Positions 11,216 through 26,649 of a DNA stretch of 64,000 nucleotides are shown here, piece by piece. Position 1 is the first letter of the stretch, and every line of letters begins with the position of its first letter. Source of the stretch: Trametes villosa (taxonomy: Eukaryota > Basidiomycota > Agaricomycetes > Polyporales > Polyporaceae). The position numbers and the translations under genes are program-made. The stretch spans positions 248,001 to 312,000 of the forward strand of contig PUDQ02000034.1 in the NCBI GenBank assembly GCA_002964805.2, in the 5' to 3' direction. Below the pieces are notes generated by a model. That model ran no database searches. It saw nothing but the letters and a program-made list of their open reading frames with translations, and was not told the origin of the DNA.

Positions 11216-12272
11216 TCATGCTCTGGAAACCCTCCTCGACGTGTCGTCCTGGCCGGACTCCTCCGACACCACTGACAGCGCGGGCGACAGCATGATGACC
11301 GACGTGAACATCGCCGACGACTGCGTGACAGACGTCGGCGCGGACGACGTCGCCGTCTTCGAGCTCTGCGCAGACTTCGCTGGTGTGGGCCGGTATATCC
11401 TGCTCAGCCGGCGGAAGGGGCTCCTGCTTTCCGACTCAGGCTCTTTGGGTGGGGCTATATAGGCGAGTGTAAGATGTTGTGAACCAGGGACAGGAAGCGA
11501 GACGCGATGGCTCACCGGCACCGTCGAACAGGACGTCGATCCCCTTCTCCGACACGTCTTTCCGATGCCGCACTCTCCGGGCCGACCCCCGACGCATGGA
11601 AAACGCCGCTAATGCTGCCGCGAGGAGGATGATCACCACGGCGACGACGATACCGGCGATAGCACCGGTAGAGAGGCCTTTTGGAGAGGGCGTGGTAGAG
11701 GCCCCCGAGGCGTCTGCAGCAGGCAAAACCGGTGACGATGGCGAAGAGGGCGGGGGCGACGAACTGGAAGGGGCAGCGGTAGGAACCTGGGAGGCATCCC
11801 CGTTGTTTTCCTCGCCGACAAGGGAGGTGTACTCGATGTAGTCGAGGTCGAACGAGCCGCCGACGACGGTGATGACCAGTTCGTGCAAGCCGGGCTCAAG
11901 CGGGGCGGAGGGGAAGAAGAACGGCCAGTTGTATTGGGTTGGGGACATGGGGGTGACGTCGGTGACCACTGGCGGTGCGTCGTCCAGCTTGTAGCTGCTA
12001 GAGCTGCCTTCCGTGCCGACGGAGCCATATACAGTGATATATGTGCCTAGCACAACGCGTTCGCCGATGAGCCGCCACCACCACCACCGAGGATCGCAGC
12101 GCTGGAGCTCACCATTGAACGTGAACTTCACGAACGACCCCGTCCCGCTCGATCCGTGGCTCGTCTTCAGGTAGTCCTGCTCGGTCCCGCTCTGGGCCCA
12201 GGTGCCGCCATATTGAAGACGAGGGCTCGTGTCATCAATGCGTAGCAGCACGCTGCCATTTCCGGATCCCAT
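11216..12272 (-). CDS. Single-pass membrane protein with lectin-like ectodomain (basidiomycete hypothetical)
   Basis: Three exons: 12272-12113, 12046-11516, 11454-11216, giving 309 residues if the first ATG of the exon is the start. An upstream exon ending at an AG near 12284 is possible and would lengthen the N-terminus. Residues 1-140 resemble the beta-rich ectodomain common in Agaricomycete membrane proteins (RIDDTSPRLQY-GTW, VKFTFNGTYITVYGSV, PGLHELVITVVGGSFDLDYIEY). A Ser/Pro/Thr-rich stalk follows, then one membrane helix (GAIAGIVVAVVIILLAAALA), a basic stop-transfer run (RRGSARRVRHRK) and a Ser-rich cytoplasmic tail. No signal peptide is seen in this model. Its function is unknown; a surface or wall-sensing role is only a guess. 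Confidence 0.7.
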
Positions 12273-13645
12273 GAGCAATTTATCCTGTCAGATCCAACCC
12301 CGCGAAGCGAAATCGCACGTCAGCCGACATGACCTGCACAGCACCCCGCATAACGGAGGCGGGCGAAACGGCGTGCTTACCAGCAGGGGGTGGGGGACGC
12401 GGCGCCGGTCGTGGGCACGTATAAGAAGAGGTCGCTGCTGGGTAAATACTGAGAACCTGGGAAGAAACTCGAGAGTCGGAACCCAGGTGACGCACCGGTG
12501 CTCTATACATATACGCATCGCCGCCTGCAACCCGCAGGGACGCCCAGACGCGGCAAGGGAAGGTCAATCAGGGATCCCACTATCAGCGGCTGCTCCCTCG
12601 ATCTTTGAAATCGGGAGAAGCAGCGAAGCGGGTATGTGTGGAAAGTCTATAATACGCGCGCGTCGTCTCAGTGAAGTCGTTGCCAGCACCAGCTGAGGCC
12701 GGAGGCGGGCGCGTTGCTAGCCCGTATGCGCGGTACAACCTCCTTCCCCGCAAAACATGCCGGAAGTGCGGCCAAGAGGTGAAGTCGCGTGCAACATGCG
12801 ATGCAGGTGGCTCGAGGGTGAGACATCTCCGGGCGTCCGGAGACTGAGCCGTTGTTGGGAGAACAGATCCCGTCAGAGCATAGCAGCGGGGCACTGTCCA
12901 AATCACAGACGCGGCGACGCATCAGTACTGTGCGCTGGGGCGCTTCGCCGCCGGAATCAATAACGGCGCATGCCAGCGCTGTGGGTCCATGGGCGGGTAC
13001 GATGCGATGCCTACGAAAAGATCAGGTTGCCGGAAAGTCAGTGCCAATTATATAAATGGTGATGATGATTTATTCGGTGGAAGTACTTACCATTGGACAG
13101 CCTTAGGAGTGGAGGCCAGTGGTCGCTGGCGGCTACTGGAGAATGGTTCCGTGCGTAGCATAGAACAAGACGTCGTCCTCATCGTGAGAGTATGCGGGAT
13201 TCTATCCGCGCATCTGTCGCCGGAAGCCTTCTGTTACCATGTCTGTTTGCATGAGGTTCTGCATAGACGCGCCATTGCGAACGCGGAACTGCCATGGCCA
13301 CCGCGGGCGCTCGCTCGTCGTGCACGAAACAGGACTGAAGGAGTGGTGCCGGTATCCTGGCCGACTGAAAGTCAATACAAACGGTCGACTGAGAGGAAAT
13401 ACCAGGATCACGCGTTTGTTTTGTGTGACGCCTTCAAGCTATGCGCGCACCACGATGGAAGAGGCGACCAGGCGGTGCTGGGGTGGCAGCGTAGCGTGGT
13501 GATGAACAATCCACTGTGGTTTCGAAGAGCTCTTGCACTGAGTCTGGTGTCTAGGCCACAACAAGGCGAACGTGGTTAGCAGCATCGTATTTAGAACGTG
13601 TTCTCGCGGATCAGGCGCCTCCAAGGGATATCGGCATGAACTCTA
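12273..13645. other. Intergenic stretch, no gene recognised
   Basis: Besides the promoter of the leftward membrane-protein gene I find no recognisable product. A 196-codon rightward open frame at 12989-13579 has no family signature, no splice pattern and no codon bias, and is not called. Confidence 0.45.
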
Positions 13646-16438
13646 TCACTCCACCCGCAGGCTCGCAAGTGCGGGACCCCTCGTGCGACCGAAAAACGCG
13701 ACGGCGGTGACGAGTGCCGAGAGGAGAAGCAGAAGGGAGCAGGCGGACAGAACGAAGTGCCGCGCAGACGCGACGCCCGTCATGAGCGACACCACGACGA
13801 ACACGTTCAGCGGCACCCGGAAGAGCGAAGACAACTGCGACCGGTAGTCAGTACCCGTCCCGGTGTATATCGGCTAAGGATGTCGACACTCACGGTGGCT
13901 CGATGTTCGTCCGGCACGAGCTTGCCGCGGAGCATGCCCTGCACGGGATAGTACACCCCGACGCACGTCTCGAATGCGCAGAACGCCCAAAATCGGAGGT
14001 GCTCGTTCCTGCTCGCAATGCTCGTTACGAACGCAAGCGCGCCGGCAGCGCAGACTGTCGCGCTAAGCTTCGCATGCAGCTTAACTGTACGCTCGAGATC
14101 CTGGATACCGTCGCGGGCGGCAGAGGGGGTGTCCGTTGATGGAGCTGGCTCCTCGAGGGAGATGATGGCGTTGTAGAGGAGAGCGCCGAAAGTCATAGAC
14201 AGCATAAAGCAGGAGAAGATGTAGCCGAGGGGGAGGGCGTGGTTCGGAGAGGCGGCCTCTTGCAGGAAGGGTACCCATAGGAAGACGAAGAGGTACATCG
14301 AGCCCTCGAAGCACATTTGGATGAAGCCGAGCACGAACAGCCGTTTATCTGTTGTGGCGGTCGCGCGCAGTCAGTGTTTACACCAGAGGGATAGTAGTGT
14401 ATCCTCTCACCAGCACAAGCGACCGTCCAGGCTGCCGAGAGGTGCTGCATGTTGAAAACGCTGTCGGCAGATCCACCGGTTCCTCCGTAGTTCTCCTCCC
14501 ATGTCGCCCAAATGACGGCGAGGGTGAGCAGTAGCAGCACCCCGCTTGCCAGAAAGGGAGAGCTGAAGAGAGCAGTGTACTCCACCAACTCGTTGCTGGC
14601 TATCCCAGCCACGGTAGCCGCGATGCTGTTGACAAGCGTTGCGTGACCAAAGATGGTGGAGAGATCGTGTGACGACAGCGACAGAGTATTGGCGGATGAG
14701 ACGAGCCAGGACTCAAAGCAGGAGAAGAGGATAGCGGTCGAGAAACCGCCGAGGAACCGGCCCAGGAAGAGTAACGGCAAACTGGTGATCTGGATGATGG
14801 CGCACGCCAAGGCATACGTGATGCAGAATATAATGCACATGCGCTTCCTCCCGCTGCGAGGAGCATCAACAAGGTAGCATTCGATATGGACTGCACGACT
14901 CACTATTGGTCTGCCCAGACGCCAACGACCGGTGCAGATACACCGGCCGTCAGGAAGCCAAGAACGAACAGTAGAGCCACCAGGCGTTCGGGGAGGTCAT
15001 GCTGTTCTCTGTACACCGAGTAGATGTATGGACCTTGCAACCAATCCGCGCCTGCATTCAAGATGTGCTTCAGTATGAGGCACAAGCAACGATCAAAAGT
15101 ATAACAGATTTTATATCGATAGACCACTCGCGTGATACGCCGCTTAGAGGGCTTTGGAGCGATTCGGCACCGTGTTATTGAGAGGCTGAGCCACCGTCAC
15201 GCAGCTTTCGCCGGCATGTGCTGTGCCCAGAGGTGTGCTGACCTGACCCGACCCTGTCCAGACATGAGCCCGACTCTAGTCAAACCCAAACAGGTCTGAC
15301 TTGGGGTCCGGGGCAGCCCGCAAGAGTATGAGAGTGCACGTAACATGTGATAATTGGGAAGCAAGAGGAGCTTGCAGCACGCGACTGGGCGCAACATGGG
15401 CTGTATGCGGGCTCATTGACCTCCGTCGTTTTCGGTGTGGCCCTTTCTCACCTAGAGTCAGAAGTAACCCGCGCACCATTGGCGGTGGCGGTCGGGTAAG
15501 GCTGACCAACCTTGCCCGGGGACCCACCAGAACGGTGGAAGTGGGACTACGATCCGGCGGGTCGGAGTACCACTCCCTGCTTCCACTTCCACCCCAAAGA
15601 GCTCCGCGAGCTGAACAATGCGACAGCGCAGAGGGAACATGGCGGTCCGCATGTGCATGAGCACGGCGTGACGAGTTCATCAGCCATGATGCGGACATGG
15701 TGTCGGCGCGACCAGGAACGTGAACGAGATGCACTGTACAAGCCCGCATAACGAGAGCGAGGGCGAGGGCAGCGATGCGCACGGTGAATGTGAACAGCGG
15801 GCTCAGTAACGAACACGCTCGGCCTGCGCGACCACCAGCGGGTGGAACTACATATGTTAACCGATGGGTCTGGTTTGGAAGACCTCTCCAGCCTATGGAT
15901 AGAACGATCGATAGCCTGCAGTTACCCCGGGACTAGTCTCACTTCTACCGCTTGAGTACAAATTCGAGTTGACGCGCTCAGGTGAGTTTGCCGCTTGGGC
16001 CCAGCATAAATAGCGTGGAGGCCGCTAGACTGAGCATATAGACCAGAATGGTGCGGGGGAAGCTACGAGGTGCGCGAACGTTCGCGGTTCACCTGAATTG
16101 CCCTGGATCACGAGCATAGACGGCAACCACCTCTCTATGGGAATTGGAAGTGTGGTTGGATACGTATGTGCAGGGCGTTCGGACGCTCTGAGCCCCATGG
16201 GTAGTGGTGAGATTCACAGGGTCCATTGACATGAAATTCGCTGTCTGAGTCTAAGGCATGACTTACCCATAGCCAGCGCGTATACCGAGAGATACTGTCG
16301 TGATAATCGCAGCACGACATGGGATTGTGCGATGCCTTCTTGAGGACCGCGACAGGGAGCCAGATATCGTTGGAGGCCCATAAAAAATGTGCAGAGGAGT
16401 ATCAAGAGCACAAGCTGCCAGTCGTAGAAGGAAGCCAT
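13646..16438 (-). CDS. MFSD5-like (molybdate-anion type) MFS transporter with a 1.2 kb first intron
   Basis: Five exons: 16438-16267, 15051-14904, 14853-14411, 14348-13894, 13834-13646, giving 468 residues, the usual size of the family. Exon 1 encodes the first membrane helix (MASFYDWQLVLLILLCTFFMG) and ends SRQYLSVYALAMG. Exon 2 continues ADWLQGPYIYSVYREQ, whose DWLQGPY is the MFSD5/Mot2 hallmark. Later landmarks are WADQYGRKRMC, FLGRFLGGFSTAILFSCFESW, KRLFVLGFIQMCFEGSMYLFVFLW and EHRATLSSLFRVPLNVFVV. The phase matches exactly (G|GC). Intron 1 spans 16266-15052 (1,215 nt) while the others are 50-62 nt. The gene diverges from SEC23 across 317 bases. Confidence 0.9.
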
Positions 16439-16755
16439 GTCAAGTTGTAGAAGTTGTTGGCTTCGACTTCCACACTGCTACATAGACCAGCACAGCGCAG
16501 CTGCAAGTCGAAGGGTCGACGCAGAACGAAGATGAGCGTATAAAAGAAAGTGCATTCGGAGATGATGTGCGTGAACGGAGGGAAAGAGCACGCAAGGGCA
16601 GGAGGAAATGCATTCCAAATCGAGCAGGACTACTGATTTGGGCCACGTGGGAGACTGGGAAGGTCTGGCACGCGCCGTGGACAGTGGACACGTCCGTCAT
16701 CGCCGCCTGAGATTCGTCCACGTCCGCCGCTAATTATCACCCTTTACACCGAACC
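16439..16755. promoter_or_regulatory. Shared promoter between the MFSD5-like gene and SEC23
   Basis: This 317-base gap separates two divergent ATGs and must carry both promoters. A TATAAAAG sequence at 16539-16546 points towards SEC23 and lies about 215 bases before its ATG. No other element could be assigned. Confidence 0.55.
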
Positions 16756-20362
<3,607 letters not shown>

Positions 20363-22963
20363 ATGTCTTCCTCGTCCCCACCTACCATCGTAGCCTCTCC
20401 ACCCGACGGGAAGGAGGGTTCGCTCGGCGAGCCCGAAGTCGTCGTGTTCGAAAGGAGCGACCCGGACGACCCCCACCAGTGGACCCCGAGGAAGAAGAGG
20501 AATACTGTCGCGCTAGCCTGTGTCTACGCGTTCTGCGCTGTGTTTGGCTCGGCGATATATGTAGGCCTTCTTCTCTTTGCGACGATGGTGCGGGAGAAAG
20601 AGAAACGGGTTCGAGGCTAACTTGGTTTGTAGGCGCCAGGGGAAGCGCAGATTCGCGAGAAGTACGGCGTGAGCGCGGTCGTCTCGAGCACGGGGTTGAC
20701 GATGTATGTGCTCGGGTTCGGCATCGCGCCGCTGATCTGTGGGTGCTTTGCTGCTGTGTCACGGGGTTGACACGCTGATGTGCGGCGGCATGGTTGTGTT
20801 CGTTTTCGCAGGGGGTAAGCTCTAGATCTCATCCAACGGCTCCTCGAGTCGTCATATAGCTGACCTTATATCGACGCAGGTCCGCTGAGCGAGCTCTTAG
20901 GTAGGAAACCGCCGTACCACATCTCGTGGGGTCTCCTAGTTGGTAAGTGGGCTACGCTCTCTCCGGCGTATGCTGCGCTCATCGTCGTGTCGGGCCCTGC
21001 AGCAACTTCGGCTGTATCGGCGTTCGTCGAGGATATCACCGTCATACTATTATGTGCGACCACCTACGTTCGATGTTTTCCCGCGTTGCTAACGTAACTC
21101 CCTACAGTCCGTTTCTTCACGGGCTGCGCTGCGGCCTGCGCGCTGAATACGTGCGTCACCACACGATGCTTCCGTCTCGATTTGAACTGAACTTATCTCA
21201 AGGGGGCCAGGAGTGATCGCGGAGTGAGTAGTGCGGGGAAGTGCTTCGTCCTTACATCGCTTACCAGCGGACGGGCTCTTGTTCAGTCTCTATTCTAGGG
21301 ACCTCCATGCGATGGGTTCAGGTACGTGTTTCTTCCGCCGATGTGATATCTTTTTAAACATGTGAGCAGCGACGACGATGTTGTACGTGCCTCCTACCCT
21401 TCCGACTCAAGCGTAGCCCTGATGCGCTACCCCCGCTCAGCGCTTTCTGCGCGCTCTCCGGACCGTGTTTCGCAACACTCTTCGGGTTCTTCATAGCCGC
21501 GAATACGCATGGCGGGTACGTCCGTGGCTATCTTTCCGGGGGCTCGGTGCTCATCGTCCCCACAGCTTATGGGTCCTCCGAGTGCAGCTATTCTTCGCCA
21601 TCGCAGTATGGCCGCTCCTGTTTGTCTTCCCCGAAACGTATGGCCCAAAGATCTTGGAGGAGCGGGCGAAGCACCTTCGCAAGGCGGGGAGGGAGAACGC
21701 ATGGGCTGCGCACGAGCTTCACCACAAGACGATCGCGCAAGTCCTCAGAGGGCACGTTGTTCGGCCATTCAGTATGTCTTCCGCGCGTCCTGCACCCGAT
21801 TTCGTGACTAAATTCGGAACAGCTATGATCGTATATGAGCCTATCGTGCAAGGGGCCGCCGTCTGGATCACCGTCACGTACGGTATCCTATAGTGAGCTC
21901 TCTAACACCCCACGCATTGTGCAGTCCTGACTGGCGACTGCGCGCAGCTTCTACTTCGAGGTCTACCCCGTCGTGTTCATCGAGCAGGTACGTTGAATCC
22001 AAACTGACAGTAATGTCTGCTAAGCTACATTTCTTGCAGCACGGCATTCCTTTCCAGCTCTGCGGCCTTTTCTTCCTCTCGGTGTCGCTCGGGATGGTCA
22101 TATCGATCGCACTGTACGATCCCCTCCTTCGTCTCTCTGAGCGGGTGCGCGTCCCCATTATCCAGCCAGAAGGAGAGACCCTACCTATGGAAGAGACGCA
22201 TTTGAAGGCTATCATCATTGCCTGGTATGTGCGCCCTTCAACGAGCTGCGGACGTGCACCGTTGTCATATGAGTAACCACCCATATGTTTGTAATATTAG
22301 TTTGTGTCTACCCATTTCGCTCTTCTGGTTTGCTTGGTGAGTCTCCACACACGATTATCCCGGGATCCGTCGGCTCACCTGTCGAGCTCTACAGGACGAG
22401 CGGGCCGGAGACACATTGGACCGCACCCGCACTGGCAGGCGTGCCCTTTGGCTACGCGAACACCGCCATATTCTTCTCCTTCACAGCGTAGTGCGTGCAC
22501 TCTAGATTGGTCACTGCCTCTCCACCTCCCGCTCACGCGCTCCACGTAGCACCTCGCGGACATACAGCCTCTACGCGTCCAGCGCCGCGGCCGCGAACAC
22601 GTTCTTCCGCTCCGTCGTCGCGTCCATCTTCCCGCTCGTCGCCCACTCCATCGTCGACGCGCTCGGGACGAAGTGGGGAAGTGCGTACCTATGCCCAGCA
22701 TCTCTTCCATTGTACGCCTCCCGGCACTCACCCGCGCACTCACTCACCCTGCAGTCTCCATCTTCGCGTTCATCTCGCTCGCGATGGTGCCTATCCCCTT
22801 CATCTTCGTGCGTTTCGGCCCGGCGCTGCGCGCACGCTCGCGCCACGCGCGCGAAGCGCGGGAGGCGATCGCGCGCATGCACGCGCAGGAAGAGGGCGGC
22901 AGCGAGGGCGGCGAAGGTCCTGATGACGATGGCAAGGAACCGAAGCGGCCAGAAGGTGCGTGA
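20363..22963 (+). CDS. DHA1-family MFS multidrug/H+ antiporter, 18 exons including a 3-nt microexon
   Basis: Exons: 20363-20587, 20633-20738, 20812-20814, 20880-20942, 21003-21053, 21108-21150, 21203-21223, 21287-21321, 21370-21382, 21441-21515, 21566-21771, 21823-21892, 21948-21987, 22040-22224, 22301-22336, 22395-22490, 22550-22680, 22755-22963, giving 535 residues. It has 12 predicted membrane segments. Landmarks: DPDDPHQW near the N-terminus, VLGFGIAPLIWGPLSELLGRK (motif A region), RFFTGCAAACALNTGPGVIADLYSRD, FVFPETYGPKIL, and TAYTSRTYSLYASSAAAANTFFRS near the end. The tail is Glu/Asp-rich. The Trp-Gly of IWGPLSE needs the 3-base exon GGG. The family exports drugs or metabolites at the plasma membrane; the substrate is unknown. 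Confidence 0.88.
20812..20814 (+). other. 3-nucleotide microexon (GGG) of the DHA1 transporter
   Basis: It lies between a TTTTCGCAG acceptor and a GTAAGC donor, with introns of 73 and 65 nt on either side. With it the protein reads PLIWGPLSE, the family signature. Without it the site reads ICPLSE and loses the invariant Trp-Gly. Confidence 0.8.
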
Positions 22964-23741
22964 GCGCTGAGCACGCATTGTGATGTGTGTACGCTCAGCT
23001 TATCGAACTATCGCTCGCGTAGGTGTTGCGGTGGTGGCCGTGGACGGGGGAGACGTGGCGGTGCTACGAGGGATGGTTTAGCGTAGTAGGATGGCCATTG
23101 TGCAGTGGTACGCAACTCCGTGGTCTGCTAAGTTCTAACCAGCGGGGTGCGCTTTTCGGAATTGAATAGTTACGCGCCAATAGTAAGCATAGTTGCAAGT
23201 ACAAGCTTTGGAGTACGGGTGGGTTGCGAAGGAGCTTACTACAGCCAACCTGCGGCATGGGCGACAAGGGCCGGGAATGAATAAGATACGTATCCTACGA
23301 CTTGCAAGCATGACTCGTCGCGAGGCGGGCCCGCGGATAAGACTGAAGGAGGGGCTGCGGGCACATTTTCATGCGAGGTTACATAGCATTGGCGTGATGA
23401 GGACGGTTATCCATGGTTACAATTGGATTTACTACGGCTAGTCTCACGCAGCGCAATATCGTACCCTTCGGATGCAAGTAAAACAGACAAAAGCGAGACT
23501 TGATAGAATGAAGAGAGCAATGGGGGAACGAGAGGGACGGAGCGAGGCGAGGGGTGGGATGATGTACACGTTAACGATGACAGTGAGCGGGACGAGGAGA
23601 GCGGGAAGATGTACGTGTCGAGGAGACGGGGAGAGCAGAGCGATCAATGTTACGATGGGGATCTAGCTCCAGAGGTGACTACTTCCGAGATGAACTGATG
23701 TTGTGCGACACCCAGCGGTGACGGGTCGCACGCGAGTGCGC
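22964..23741. other. Convergent intergenic stretch
   Basis: The 3' flanks of the DHA1 transporter and of the leftward Zn2Cys6 gene meet here. I see no gene or repeat in it. Confidence 0.5.
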
Positions 23742-24589
23742 TCAGATGTTGAACGGGTAGCCGTAGGGGGCCTGCGCGAAGGCGGCGCTTTCGAAAGCGT
23801 CGTGATGATTGGTGGTAGCGTTCGGGTGCGCGTGCGCGTGCGCACTCGCGTAGTTTCCATCGGCCGCGTAGTAGGCATTGTTCCAATGCACCTGAAAGTG
23901 GGGCCTTGGCATCTCGTTCTCCATCGTCGTGTAGTTCCCGTAGGGCGCGGAGGCATTGGGATAATGCTCTTGAGTGTACGAGTACGGCTGCCCGTACGAC
24001 ATCGCGCCATAGCCACCTGCGGCACCGGCTACAGACCCACCCCACTCGGGAAGGTACTGCTCACCAGCCTGCACGTCGCCGCCGGCCGACAGAAACTGGT
24101 ACTTCCGCTCGGTGCCGGGCATGCGGTACGGCTCTTGCACCGTCGCCGCGGGGGCAAGCTCCTGCTGACTGGAAGCAAGGGGAGCCTCCGCTGGTGCGCG
24201 CAACATATCAGAGGTGAGCGATGAGCGAGGCTTTAGAGGACGAACCTGGCAGTGTGACAGAAGGAGCAAGAGCGGTAGAATTAGCCCATACTATCTCTGG
24301 GACCTGGGGCCCCCGCTGCTTCCGGGGGCGACGGGCTTCCCGCTGTTTCCGAGGGGGTGTGGAACAGCTATCCACCATGTCCTTCTCGATGCACGGCTCG
24401 CAAGGCTCGCCGCCGCCGCACTTCTTCTTGATTTTGCGACAGTTAGTGCACTATGGTAGTATCAACCCTATCAGTGCTGCGACCTAGGCTCCCCGAAGAA
24501 GAGACATTTACCGCCAAGGGGAGACTACGAGGGCTGCAACGTCCTATTCCAAGCTTAGAATGGCCTATAGTAAGACTGCGTTTAGCCAT
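23742..24589 (-). CDS. Short Zn2Cys6 transcription regulator, 5' end uncertain
   Basis: Two exons are secure: 24450-24292 and 24245-23742. The first encodes a complete fungal zinc cluster, CX2CX6CX5CX2CX8C (CTNCRKIKKKCGGGEPCEPC, then IEKDMVDSC), followed by a basic run (RKQREARRPRKQRG). The second is a Tyr/Pro/Asn/His-rich tail typical of an activation region (YSYTQEHYPNASAPYGNY). A phase-compatible first exon of 26 codons (24589-24512) would supply an ATG and end in Ala right before the cluster. It lacks the basic N-flank of the related gene at 37.2 kb, so the gene may have lost its true 5' end. In both genes the cluster exon starts exactly at the first Cys codon. Target genes are unknown. 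Confidence 0.65.
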
Positions 24590-25006
24590 GCGAGCTAGAG
24601 GTATGTAGGGTGTAAATGCATCGTATGCTTACCGTTAAAAGATGAGTGGTGCTGAGGTCCGCCCGGTATACCGCTTAGCTGCCAGGAGCCTACAGGAGCT
24701 GTACAGGACCCGACCGACAGTTAGCGGAGCTCCCAATGATGCAGACCGCTGCGAGGTGGATTTCGGACCGAACGCGGACTTACCATCACGTCGTACGCAG
24801 ACATGCCCCACGTTACCGAAAGCAGGACAGCAACACGGAGATTCTTCCTCAATTGTAGCGAATCTAGGGTCTTTCATGGAGCAAGAGGCTGCGAGGAGTA
24901 AGAAGCTAAAAGCAAATGGGAGGCCCGTGCAAGGAGCTACGCTGGGTTACATCGGTCGAACGATGCCCAACTCATGTCTGTTATATAGAAGGGCTGGCGA
25001 CAATGC

Positions 25007-25200
25007 AATCCGCCCAGGATTCTGAACACGAGGCAAAGCAAAGCCAGGTAGTATGTCGACGGACGCGGATGGCGCTCAGGATGCCATCCGCCCAGGGTTC
25101 TGAACATGAGGCAAAGCAAAGCCAGATAGTTTGCCGACGAGGACGACCCACGGGCCCGGGGTTACAAACACGAGGCAAAGTAGTCTCGGCTCCAGACGCT
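25007..25200. repeat. Degenerate tandem repeat, about 65-78 bp unit, three copies
   Basis: The core GAACACGAGGCAAAG recurs at about 25024, 25102 and 25167 with one or two changes. ATCCGCCCAGG precedes the first two copies at 25008 and 25086, so their period is 78 bases. The third copy follows after about 65. Confidence 0.8.
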
Positions 25201-25487
25201 CTACAGGTGCTCTCCCCCTCCAGCGCGCTCATTGGCCAAAGGGAGCGAACAGGCGCTAAAATTTCGGCCATTTCTCACGAGAGTTGTAAGCGCGCGGGGG
25301 AGAGACCTGTAGAACATTGACCTTGAGCTACCGGTATCTGCGAGGTCATTATGCCATTCTGCAGAACATACCGTACTCCTTGAGCTCAGTGTATGTCGTC
25401 AAGAACGGGGCAAGACAGGACGGGCGGGCGGGAATCGTGTTCAAGTGGCAGTAAGTACTGCCAGCCTCAGCGATGAGGCAACTTTTC

Positions 25488-25545
25488 GGAGGTCCGGTGC
25501 CGAAGCCCAGTGAAAACTGACGAGTACAAATCCGGGCTTTGCGGG
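25488..25545 (-). repeat. Inverted copy 1 of a dispersed repeat (partner at 26650)
   Basis: On the complementary strand it reads GATTTGTACTCGTCAGTTTT continuing into CACTGGG. The plus strand at 26660-26690 carries the same string with one change. Outside about 35 bases the similarity fades. Confidence 0.7.
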
Positions 25546-26649
25546 GTGAATCCGTCTGCAATCGAGAGACTCCGGAAATTCTTGGGAAATCTAGGACGAT
25601 GGTGAAATAAGCGCCGATAGACGCTTCGAATCCGCTGATTTGGGTCGGCGGACGTTCCCGAAACTCGCGACTTGTCGTGAGTCGTGTCCTCTGGGTCCCG
25701 CCAACGTCATGTTGGCTCGTCTTGCGTCTTCTGAGCGAGCTGTGTCCTCGCCGCATCCGTCCCATCTGCTCGCCTCACCCACTCGACATGCCTCAGTCCG
25801 TGGGAATCTTCTCAACCTCCTTATCTTCCTGATGTCACGTTGAAATGGTCTCCTGTGCTCCTCTCTTTTCTACCACCACCACCTCTCGCGGTTGACTGGG
25901 CTTGGCTTTCCTCCGTATCTAACCTATGCTCGGAGCCTGCCCCTGCGGAGTGTCGGACGAGATGGAATAGGCCCAGGTGTCCCAGGACAAGGTGAGTTGC
26001 ACATCGTATAAAGGCGCCATCCGAATCTGACATTGCCCTGCTAATCAGGGACATTTCATGCATATATTTGGATATGTATATGGCCACTAGCGTGAGTGCC
26101 AATGCATTCGCGATTACCAGGGTCGCGCTTCCGTATATTCACCGTTGATTAGCTCGCAGGTCCCTCAACGTTCCCCATACGCGCACGCACCAGGAGCACT
26201 TGTACTGCACCGAAGGGCTCACCGAGGCGGATAAGCAGGTCCGTCCCCTTTCGTAATGATCTTCTGATGATTCCGCTACAGAGAACCGCGCGGCGACACA
26301 AGGTAAGTGTTCCGTTACCCGCAACGGCGGAAGTCATACTAATCGAAGGTACCGTAGAACTCAACTCAGGTGTCGTTCACGGATGGCCGCACGAACGGAC
26401 TTGAGAACGCCGTCGCGTGCGGGGTCAGGCAGACAGCATGGGGGAGCGGCGCAGGGGCGGTCTGGGGGCGCGGGGACGCGAGGGCGGGAGCAGACGCAGG
26501 TAGCACCCGGTAGGTTTCGGATTTTCTCGAGTAGCGTGAAGCATAGGTATCCATACTGTACGAGAATGACCGAGTCCTACCGACAAAAACGCGGATATAC
26601 TGTACCTCCCGAAAGTACCGAAATGAGCCGAGCGTCCACGAAGTGGACC

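Noticed and set aside
12989..13579. 196-codon plus-strand frame
   Set aside because: No domain, no homologue that I know, and no neighbouring exons. It is not distinguishable from chance.
14903..15127. Start of the MFSD5-like protein in the exon at 15 kb
   Set aside because: No ATG lies in frame and the first helix would be missing. The exon at 16438-16267 supplies both with exact phase.
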